Source of the DNA: Pelosinus sp.
GTDB taxonomy: Bacteria; Bacillota; Negativicutes; Propionisporales; Propionisporaceae
Direction of reading: 5' to 3'
Length of the DNA stretch: 32,567 nucleotides
Assembly (NCBI GenBank): GCA_021372375.1
Contig: JAJFUN010000026.1
Span: forward strand, 1-32,567
Shown: piece after piece, positions 14,207 through 20,002 of the stretch
Layout: each line of letters begins with the position of its first letter
Numbering within the stretch: the first letter of the stretch is position 1
Translations under genes and position numbers: made by a program
The notes under the pieces: model-generated
Told to the model about the DNA's origin: nothing
Databases searched by the model: none
The model's input: only the letters and a program-made list of their open reading frames with translations

Positions 14207-15016
14207 GTGTATAAGCGTGAATTTCTTGGTGAATTTTTAGGAACTTTTTTGATGGTTTTATTCGGTTGCGGCGCCGTAGCTGTATCGATATTATTTAAAT
14301 TACATCAAGGGATTTTTCCGATTGCAATCATTTGGGGACTCAGTATTTGTCTTGGAATCTATGCAACGCGTTCGCTATGCTGTGCGCATTTTAATCCAGC
14401 GGTAACTTTGGCGATGGTTGCGAGTAAAAGAATGAAGGCTGATAAAATTCCGGCATATATTAGTGGACAGTTTTTGGGGGCTTTGGCTGCGGCTTTTTTA
14501 CTCTATATATTTTTTGAACCATCGATTGCTGCCTATGAGGCAGCAAATCACATTATAAGAGGAACTGCTGAATCCATGAACACTGCCAAAATGTTTGGTG
14601 AGTATTATCAATTACCGGGAAGCACTGCTGTTGTTTCCTTGCCGCTGGCGATGTTTGCTGAAGGCTTTGGCACTTTTCTATTGGTACTAATGATTTTCTT
14701 TTTGACAGAGGGCTGCAATGTTGGTCGTCCGGATAACAATCTGGCGCCGATATTTATAGGGCTTACTGTAGCTTCTTTGATTTGTTTGATTGCACCATTA
14801 ACACAAGCTGGTTTTAATCCGGCGCGTGATCTAGCACCGCGGTTAGTTGCCTGGGCATCAGGCTGGGGGAGTTATGCCTTCCCTGATCGAAGCGGCGGTT
14901 TCTTCTTTGTGTATGTGCTGGCGCCAATAGTAGGCGGTTTGGCTGCAGCGATACTGTTTAGTTATGTCGTGGAACCGCTAATGAAAAAAGAACGGAAAGC
15001 ATGTGATTGCTGCTAA
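14207..15016 (+). CDS. Aquaglyceroporin-type channel (MIP family, GlpF-like)
   Basis: This is a six-helix membrane channel of 269 residues. The two half-helix signatures are visible as NPA at 63-65 (HFNPAVTLA) and NPAR at 204-207. The second is followed by D208, as in glycerol facilitators rather than water-only aquaporins. The C-terminus ends in a cysteine cluster (KACDCC). The start is GTG 14207 behind AGAAGGA. Between two CobW genes and before amtB, a role in passing a small neutral solute such as methylamine, ammonia or glycerol is possible. The substrate cannot be read from the sequence. Confidence 0.85.
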   Translation: MYKREFLGEFLGTFLMVLFGCGAVAVSILFKLHQGIFPIAIIWGLSICLGIYATRSLCCAHFNPAVTLAMVASKRMKADKIPAYISGQFLGALAAAFLLYIFFEPSIAAYEAANHIIRGTAESMNTAKMFGEYYQLPGSTAVVSLPLAMFAEGFGTFLLVLMIFFLTEGCNVGRPDNNLAPIFIGLTVASLICLIAPLTQAGFNPARDLAPRLVAWASGWGSYAFPDRSGGFFFVYVLAPIVGGLAAAILFSYVVEPLMKKERKACDCC

Positions 15017-15054
15017 ATGATTACATAAACAGAATTGAGAGGGAAGGTGTAGAA

Positions 15055-16146
15055 ATGACAGCAAAGTTAATTTTAATTGGTGGATTTTTGGGAGCCGGTA
15101 AAACAACACTTCTCTCAAAAATGGCATATATAATGACGAAGAATGGTAATAAGGTTGGCTTAATTACTAATGACCAAGCGTCTGCTTTAGTAGATACAGC
15201 GCTATTAGAAAAGATAAGCGCTAATAAAGAAGGGGTAGTGGAAGTAAGCGGTAGCTGCTTTTGCTGCAATTTCCCGGGAATGCAAAAAGCAGTATCATAT
15301 CTTAAAGATAAATTCGCCGCTGAATATATTATTGCTGAACCAGTCGGGAGTTGTACGGATTTATCTGCAACGATTGTACAGCCTCTCAAAAAATACGCAC
15401 AAGACACTTTCATTGCGCCGCTGTCTGTACTGATAGATCCACAAAGACTTATCAATATACTCGATAACAAAATAGGTGATTTGCATCCGAGTGCAGCTTA
15501 TATTCTGGAGAAACAGCTTGATGAAGCAGATAACATTGTCATTAATAAAATTGATTTACTAACAGCGGAAACAGTAGAAAACTTAAAAAAGAGAACTATT
15601 GCCAGATGGCCTACAACGTCTGTGTTTGCAATCAGTGCTCAAACAGGTACAGGTATAAGCGAATGGCTTTTTGACGTGTTAGCCGAGCAAAAAGCTGGTA
15701 TGCATCTGGCTGAAGTGGATTATGATATTTATGCTGAAGGTGAAGCTGTGCTTGGCTGGCTCAATACCAGCTTTGAAATAAAAGGTAATCAAATTGACTG
15801 CGAAGCCTTACTCCGTTCTTTATTAAGTGGCTTAGGGGAACGGTTTGATGGATCTCAGGTAGCTGTTGGGCATGTAAAAGCAATTGTAATAGCAAAAAAT
15901 GAAGCAGTTGTTGGAAATATTACAGGTAAAAAGGAGACGCTGCAGCTTCGTGGTTCTGCTGTCAAGGCAGATGAAGCAACCGTAATAGTCAATGCGCGTG
16001 TAGAAATGTCGCCAGAGCAATTGAAAGCAATTGTTATAGAGGAAATTGCCAGGGTATGTAAAGATAAAGTTGTAAAAGAAACTGCATTAAAATGCTTACG
16101 GCCTGGTCGCCCCAAGCCGACGTATCGTTTTGATGCGGTTATATGA
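15055..16146 (+). CDS. CobW/G3E-family GTPase (metallochaperone), copy 2
   Basis: This is a second COG0523-type GTPase with Walker A GGFLGAGKTT, the metal-binding motif SGSCFCCNFPG (C-x-C-C), the AEPVGSC switch region and the G4 motif INKIDLL. It differs clearly from the copy at 13169 and is longer (363 residues). ATG 15055 behind GAGAGGGAAGG is preferred over the upstream in-frame ATG 15007, which overlaps the aquaporin gene. Its position before the leader of amtB suggests it ends the preceding transcript. The metal client is unknown. A corrinoid- or zinc-methyltransferase-related role is inferred from neighbours. Confidence 0.8.
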   Translation: MTAKLILIGGFLGAGKTTLLSKMAYIMTKNGNKVGLITNDQASALVDTALLEKISANKEGVVEVSGSCFCCNFPGMQKAVSYLKDKFAAEYIIAEPVGSCTDLSATIVQPLKKYAQDTFIAPLSVLIDPQRLINILDNKIGDLHPSAAYILEKQLDEADNIVINKIDLLTAETVENLKKRTIARWPTTSVFAISAQTGTGISEWLFDVLAEQKAGMHLAEVDYDIYAEGEAVLGWLNTSFEIKGNQIDCEALLRSLLSGLGERFDGSQVAVGHVKAIVIAKNEAVVGNITGKKETLQLRGSAVKADEATVIVNARVEMSPEQLKAIVIEEIARVCKDKVVKETALKCLRPGRPKPTYRFDAVI

Positions 16147-16178
16147 AGAACAAATAGCATAACTTGATAAAAAAAGGG

Positions 16179-16207
16179 TTGCTTTTTAAAAATAGAGATG
16201 TTATAAT
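16179..16207 (+). promoter_or_regulatory. Sigma-A promoter of amtB-glnK (leader copy 3)
   Basis: TTGCTT (16179-16184), a 17-base spacer and TATAAT (16202-16207). The spacer begins TTTAAAAATA exactly as in leader copy 1. Confidence 0.8.
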
Positions 16208-16213
16208 ACGTTC

Positions 16214-16351
16214 TATAAAGAAACAAACAAATTATTACCGTTATTAAAAGTCCCTTATAATGCTATTGATTACGAATAGTAAGGGCTTTGCATTATTGAA
16301 AATAACGGAAAAAAATTAATTGAATTTGATAAAATGGGCAAAGGTGCTTAT
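16214..16351 (+). promoter_or_regulatory. Conserved leader RNA, copy 3, upstream of amtB
   Basis: It carries the shared ATAAAGAAACAA block and TTACCGTTATT. As in copy 1, CCGTTATT (16238-16245) can pair with AATAACGG (16301-16308), which encloses a hairpin (CCCTTA with TAAGGG, extended by AAAG/CTTT). Copies 1 and 3 also share the next 18 bases (AAAAAAATTAATTGAATT) before the antiterminator candidate. That hairpin is ATGGGC (16334-16339) with GCTTAT (16346-16351) around hexaloop AAAGGT, with A1 and G4. It overlaps the terminator arm. Confidence 0.6.
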
Positions 16352-16387
16352 TCCGGTAGGAAAACGGATAAGCACCTTTATTTGTAT
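16340..16387 (+). terminator. Leader terminator (attenuator) upstream of amtB
   Basis: AAAGGTGCTTAT (16340-16351) pairs with ATAAGCACCTTT (16368-16379). It is extended by CCG/CGG near the loop and followed by ATTTGTATTT, a weak T tail. It lies about 200 bases before amtB. Confidence 0.75.
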
Positions 16388-16579
16388 TTACAGATTCAAA
16401 TTAGATATAGGCATTTCATCTTCGTTGAGATTTCAACTTAGAACAACGGCGTTCTATAATTCTGAAATTGTCTAATCATTAATTAATTTACTGGTAAAGG
16501 AGTGGTGTGATAAATAAATTTAGCTGCAGGTTAACTGGATTCGAAAAATAAAGAAATAAAATGAAAAGAGGCGTTAGCT
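16388..16579 (+). other. AT-rich amtB 5' untranslated region with a second hexaloop hairpin
   Basis: This long stretch after the leader terminator is non-coding. The clearest structure is TAGAAC (16439-16444) with GTTCTA (16451-16456) around hexaloop AACGGC, again with A1 and G4. No terminator follows, and the next features are the amtB ribosome-binding region and start. The single hairpin could be coincidental. Confidence 0.3.
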
Positions 16580-17908
16580 ATGAGAAATAAAATATGGTCT
16601 TTTATTTTACTTGTTATATCATTTGTTGCCTGTCTGCCAGGCGCAGCATTTGCGGAAGAAGCGGCCGAAGAGGCAGTTAAACTTGATACGGGTGATATCG
16701 CTTATGTTGCGATAGCATCTGCATTGGTATTTATTATGACTCCGGCATTAGGATTTTTCTACGCAGGGATGGCTCGTCGTAAAAATGTACTGAATACGAT
16801 GATGACCTCAATAATTTTGATGGGGATTGTTTCCGTTCAATGGGTATTGTTTGGTTATTCTATTTCTTTTGGACCTGATGTTGCTGGAATTATTGGCGAT
16901 TTTTCGTGGGCAGGCTTTAATGGGGTAGGCGCTGAGCCCTTTGCGGATTATGCAGCGACCATTCCACATTCATTATTTGCCTTATTCCAAATGATGTTTG
17001 CCATTATTACTCCGGCTATTATTGCTGGCGCTATTGTCGGCAGAATGAAATTTGCTGCTTATTCACTAATGGTTTTTTTCTGGGCATCCTTAGTTTATGA
17101 CCCGCTTTGCCACATGGTATGGGCTAACGGAGGTTTCTTAAGAGACATGGGGGCGCTTGACTTTGCCGGCGGTACGGTTGTACATATTAGTTCAGGTGTA
17201 TCTGCACTTGTTGCGGCACTGGTGCTTGGCAAACGCAAAGGCTATGGTATGACACAGTTTATTCCGCATAATGTGCCATTTGTGGTACTTGGCGGCAGTC
17301 TTCTCTGGGTAGGCTGGTTTGGTTTTAATTCAGGCTGTGCGCTTGGAGCAAACGGCTTAGCGATTACCGCTTTTTATAACACGAATACGGCTGCAGCTGC
17401 AGCTATGCTCTCCTGGCTTTTTATTGAATCACGTGGACATGGCAAGCCTACCACCCTTGGGGCAATGACCGGCGCTTTGGCAGGACTTGTTGTTATTACA
17501 CCTGCTGCCGGTTATGTAACCATCTTATCTGCCATTATCATGGGTCTCTTGGTAAGCCCGGTATGCTATTTCGCTATCGCTAAGATGAAGAAAAAATTTG
17601 GTTATGATGATTCTCTTGATGCCTTTGGCTGCCATGGCGTTGGCGGTATGCTCGGCGCCTTACTTACAGGCGTATTTGCTACAAAATCAGTTAATCCTAC
17701 TGGCGCTGACGGTTTGTTATACGGCAATGCGGCTCAGGTAGGCATTCAGTTAGTTGGCGTAGTGGTGACGATTGCTGTCGCAGCTATTGGAACATTCCTG
17801 ATATTAAAAGTGGTTTCTATGGTTACTGAATTACGTGCTACCGAAGAAGAAGAAGAACAAGGTATGGATATCAATGCACATGGTGAAGGTGCTTATTCCG
17901 ACTTGTAA
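16580..17908 (+). CDS. amtB: Ammonium/methylammonium transporter AmtB
   Basis: This is an inner-membrane Amt/Rh channel of 442 residues with a cleavable signal sequence (about residues 1-25, ending PGAAFAEE) and eleven predicted membrane segments. Family landmarks include YAGMARRKN, the pore region IPHSLFALFQMMFAIITPA, DFAGGTVVHISSG and the C-terminal half GCHGVGGMLGALLTG. The conserved pore histidine is in GCHGVGG. Amt proteins are the classical transporters of methylammonium. The shared leader with mtmC suggests this copy imports the growth substrate or recovers ammonium released by MtmB. A PII gene follows after 37 bases, the usual amtB-glnK pair. Confidence 0.95.
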   Translation: MRNKIWSFILLVISFVACLPGAAFAEEAAEEAVKLDTGDIAYVAIASALVFIMTPALGFFYAGMARRKNVLNTMMTSIILMGIVSVQWVLFGYSISFGPDVAGIIGDFSWAGFNGVGAEPFADYAATIPHSLFALFQMMFAIITPAIIAGAIVGRMKFAAYSLMVFFWASLVYDPLCHMVWANGGFLRDMGALDFAGGTVVHISSGVSALVAALVLGKRKGYGMTQFIPHNVPFVVLGGSLLWVGWFGFNSGCALGANGLAITAFYNTNTAAAAAMLSWLFIESRGHGKPTTLGAMTGALAGLVVITPAAGYVTILSAIIMGLLVSPVCYFAIAKMKKKFGYDDSLDAFGCHGVGGMLGALLTGVFATKSVNPTGADGLLYGNAAQVGIQLVGVVVTIAVAAIGTFLILKVVSMVTELRATEEEEEQGMDINAHGEGAYSDL

Positions 17909-17945
17909 TAAATAAGACAAGTGCTAGAAATAAGGAGGATTTTTC

Positions 17946-18308
17946 ATGAAACCAATTACAAAAATCGACATTATTACCCGTCCGGAAAAACTTGAGGAAT
18001 TAAAAGAAGGACTTAATGCAATCAGTGTAGCAGGTATGACGGTTAGCCAGGTTTACGGCTGCGGGCTTTCTAAAGGGCATACAGAAGTATATCGAGGCAA
18101 AGAAGTTACGATAAATCTGGTGCCCAAAGTAAAAGTAGAGGTAGTTGTCTGTGAAGTGCCTGTGGAAAAGGTGCTGGAAGTGGCTAAAAAGGCATGCCGT
18201 ACAGGTAGGATTGGTGATGGCAAAATATTTGTATATTCACTGGAGAATGCAGTGCGCATTAGAACTGGCGAAGAAGGCGATACGGCAATCATGGATCCGA
18301 AAAAATAA
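17946..18308 (+). CDS. glnK: PII signal-transduction protein GlnK/GlnB-like, lacking the uridylylation tyrosine
   Basis: This is a trimeric regulator that senses ATP/ADP and 2-oxoglutarate and plugs the Amt channel. The T-loop reads KGHTEVYRGKEVTINLVPKV. The arginine that blocks AmtB pores is R50. The tyrosine uridylylated in proteobacteria (Y51 in AEY) is replaced by V54, while the other T-loop tyrosine is kept (Y49). The ATP-binding segment GRIGDGKIFV and the C-terminal RIRTGEEGD are normal. At 120 residues, a short extension (TAIMDPKK) is present. Regulation is therefore probably by ligand binding only. The ribosome-binding site is AAGGAGG. Confidence 0.93.
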   Translation: MKPITKIDIITRPEKLEELKEGLNAISVAGMTVSQVYGCGLSKGHTEVYRGKEVTINLVPKVKVEVVVCEVPVEKVLEVAKKACRTGRIGDGKIFVYSLENAVRIRTGEEGDTAIMDPKK

Positions 18309-18373
18309 GCAGGTACAGGGGGACTTTCAAAAGTGATAAGAAGGTTCGTGTTTAATACGCGGGCCTTTTTGTC
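18306..18373 (+). repeat. Duplicated structured element, copy B (with terminator)
   Basis: This is a near copy of 14116-14182: TAAGCAGGTACAGGGGGAC, the ACTTTCAAAAGT hairpin and the terminator. It begins at the glnK stop codon. Relative to copy A it has one base deleted early on and a few inserted before the terminator stem. The stem change A-T to G-C preserves pairing. Confidence 0.75.
18341..18370 (+). terminator. Rho-independent terminator after glnK
   Basis: AAGGTTCGTGT (18341-18351) pairs with ACGCGGGCCTT (18357-18367), followed by TTTG. It closes the amtB-glnK transcript. Confidence 0.75.
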
Positions 18374-18406
18374 TATCTACAAACTTTAATAATGGTGGGG
18401 AAATAT

Positions 18407-18469
18407 ATGGAGATATATATACCGCTTTATGCCTTGATTAGCTTGGTAGGTCGATTGTATTATTTCTGA
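18407..18469 (+). CDS. Possible 20-residue hydrophobic small protein
   Basis: ATG 18407 behind GGTGGGG (spacing 6) opens a 20-codon frame, MEIYIPLYALISLVGRLYYF, ending in TGA 17 bases before pduX. The peptide is hydrophobic enough for one short membrane segment. It could be a real small membrane protein, a leader for translational coupling to pduX, or chance. No family is recognised. Confidence 0.25.
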   Translation: MEIYIPLYALISLVGRLYYF

Positions 18470-18485
18470 GCTAGGGGGGACTGCT

Positions 18486-19382
18486 ATGAAGGTAAAGGTA
18501 AAAGCACCGGGTTCCTGTGGTGAACTGGTGCAGGGTACGATTGACGGACAGTCTTTTCTGATTACTTGTCCAATTGATGTATATTCAGAAGTAGAAGTAT
18601 ACTCAGCCGGTCAAGGGGAAATTTCAGCTGGTGCTAAACTTAGAGCGGCTGTTAAAAAGACTGAGGAGTATCTGGGTATTTTTGATAATCAATACGGGAT
18701 CAAGGTTAAATCTGATTTGCCAATAGGCAAAGGCATGGCCTCGAGTAGTGCTGATATAAGTGCTGCCTGTCAAGCTGTAGCGCTGCATGCCGGTAAAAGT
18801 CTTTCGACAGATGAAATAGCCAAAATTGCTCTGGCGATTGAACCAACAGACGGTGTTTTTTATTCGGGTATTGTCCTGTTTGACCACCTTGGCGGAAAAA
18901 TTTGTCATAGTCTCGGTCGTCCGCCGCTCATAAATATTTTAATTTTTGATGTAGGCGGCGAGGTAGACACGCTGACCTTTAATAAACAGCCCAATTTACA
19001 CAAACTTAATTACAATAAGGAAAAAATGGTGCGCCAGGCAGTAGAGTTGGTCTCAGGCGGCTTAGCTTCAGGCGATGCCAGGTTGATTGGCCGCGGTGCA
19101 ACTTTAAGTGCGCTGGCCAACCAAACTATTTTGTATAAGCCGTGTCTTGACAAGGTCATTAAAGTAGCCGAACATTATGGCGCTGTTGGGGTAGCGAATG
19201 CTCATAGTGGTACTGTGCTCGGAGTGTTATTTTCGCCCCAGAGCGAGATGGTTTATTCTCAATGCATTGCCGCAATTTGCGAAGCCTGTCATGGACTTCG
19301 GTTTGTGCGTGGCGCTATGCTGGTTGAGGGCGGACTATGGAAGCAGGAAGATAATCAGAGTGAATGGCGGTCTTGCAGCTAG
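18486..19382 (+). CDS. pduX: L-threonine kinase, GHMP family (PduX-like)
   Basis: It phosphorylates L-threonine to O-phospho-L-threonine, the precursor that CobD decarboxylates to make the aminopropanol linker of the cobalamin nucleotide loop. The N-terminus KAPGSCGELVQGTIDGQSFL and the GHMP phosphate loop LPIGKGMASSSADISAA identify it. The middle segment PTDGVFYSGIVLFDHLGG and the C-terminal GVANAHSGTVLGVL agree with PduX. At 298 residues the length fits. It ends in TAG. It sits just before the B12 biosynthetic operon but has its own short upstream region, separated from glnK by a terminator. Confidence 0.88.
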   Translation: MKVKVKAPGSCGELVQGTIDGQSFLITCPIDVYSEVEVYSAGQGEISAGAKLRAAVKKTEEYLGIFDNQYGIKVKSDLPIGKGMASSSADISAACQAVALHAGKSLSTDEIAKIALAIEPTDGVFYSGIVLFDHLGGKICHSLGRPPLINILIFDVGGEVDTLTFNKQPNLHKLNYNKEKMVRQAVELVSGGLASGDARLIGRGATLSALANQTILYKPCLDKVIKVAEHYGAVGVANAHSGTVLGVLFSPQSEMVYSQCIAAICEACHGLRFVRGAMLVEGGLWKQEDNQSEWRSCS

Positions 19383-19448
19383 GTAGGAGTTTGCCGAAAT
19401 AAAGGTATGTACTTTATAATAATTTATACAATAATAGTATAAAAATCA

Positions 19449-19477
19449 TTGCATAACATTGATAATGGTGGTATACT
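19449..19477 (+). promoter_or_regulatory. Sigma-A promoter of the cobalamin operon (leader copy 4)
   Basis: TTGCAT (19449-19454), a 17-base spacer and TATACT (19472-19477). It has the same spacing and position relative to the conserved leader as the other three copies, though it is more diverged in sequence. Confidence 0.75.
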
Positions 19478-19483
19478 GAATTC

Positions 19484-19533
19484 ATTAAAAACAAGTAAGT
19501 AGTTACCGTTATAGGTAAAGGCGTTTACCTATA
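19484..19533 (+). promoter_or_regulatory. Conserved leader RNA, copy 4, upstream of the B12 riboswitch
   Basis: It carries AAAAACAAGTAAG and TTACCGTTAT like the other leaders, directly followed by AGGTAAAGGCG. The GTAAAGGCGTTTAC stretch corresponds to GCAAAGGCGCTTAA of copy 2. The TTACCG hairpin (19499-19512) overlaps the terminator stem by three bases. The AAAGGC loop can be drawn here only with G-T pairs, so this copy supports the shared-leader idea by sequence more than by structure. Confidence 0.5.
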
Positions 19534-19541
19534 TTTCTTTT
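19510..19541 (+). terminator. Leader terminator (attenuator) upstream of the B12 riboswitch
   Basis: TATAGGTAAA (19510-19519) pairs perfectly with TTTACCTATA (19524-19533) around GGCG, and TTTCTTTT follows. It lies before the riboswitch, so transcripts would have to pass it first. Confidence 0.75.
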
Positions 19542-19650
19542 AAGCACAGCTAAGTGTTTTTGGCAAAATAATTTAGTGTTATAGAAATTTGTAAGATTTA
19601 ATTGAATTATCGCCCTAAACATGTTATTCTAGTAACAAACTGAATAGTAA

Positions 19651-19815
19651 GTGAGTTAGGTGCCCTACGGGGCTTAATAGGGAAGTCCGGTGTAATACCG
19701 GCGCGGTCCCGCCACTGTAATGAGGAGCAAATCCAAGGTATGCCACTGGGACGAAGGTCTTGGGAAGGTTTGGACGAGCGATGACTCAGAGCCAGGAGAA
19801 CTGCCTAGCGGATAA
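19651..19815 (+). promoter_or_regulatory. Cobalamin (B12) riboswitch
   Basis: It has the typical order of conserved blocks: GTTAGGTGCC near the 5' end, GGGAAGTCCGGTGTAA, CCGCCACTGTAATG, GGGAAGG, and the B12-box AGCCAGGAGAACTGCCT (19790-19806). It senses adenosylcobalamin or a related cobamide and would shut down the cbi operon when the cofactor is plentiful. It sits downstream of leader copy 4, so the operon has two RNA checkpoints in series. Confidence 0.95.
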
Positions 19816-19853
19816 TCACCATTTTTACCTACGAGCGATAGGGAGGGGATTTT

Positions 19854-19925
19854 ATGCATAAGTATATTTTTACTCCCAGCTGCTGTAGCTGGGAGTTTTA
19901 TTTGGCATACACGCTGTGTAAATGA
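19854..19925 (+). CDS. Possible 23-residue leader peptide overlapping the riboswitch terminator
   Basis: ATG 19854 is preceded at good spacing by GGGAGGGG (19841-19848). It encodes MHKYIFTPSCCSWEFYLAYT plus LCK before TGA. The frame runs through both arms of the terminator hairpin at 19872-19896, so translation would melt that hairpin. It may be a genuine leader peptide that couples ribosome loading to readthrough. Equally, the purine-rich stretch may be part of the riboswitch expression platform. No family is recognised. Confidence 0.3.
   Translation: MHKYIFTPSCCSWEFYLAYTLCK
19872..19903 (+). terminator. Rho-independent terminator of the B12 riboswitch
   Basis: ACTCCCAGCT (19872-19881) pairs with AGCTGGGAGT (19887-19896) around GCTGT, followed by TTTATTT. 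It is the expected expression platform of the cobalamin riboswitch. The remaining 100 bases to cbiK show no further clear structure. Confidence 0.85.
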
Positions 19926-20002
19926 CGGTACATAGGTTGTACGTATAGGTATAAGCGTACTAGCGATGGGTGAATTAATATAATGGGGGCTTTTATTTAG
20001 TT

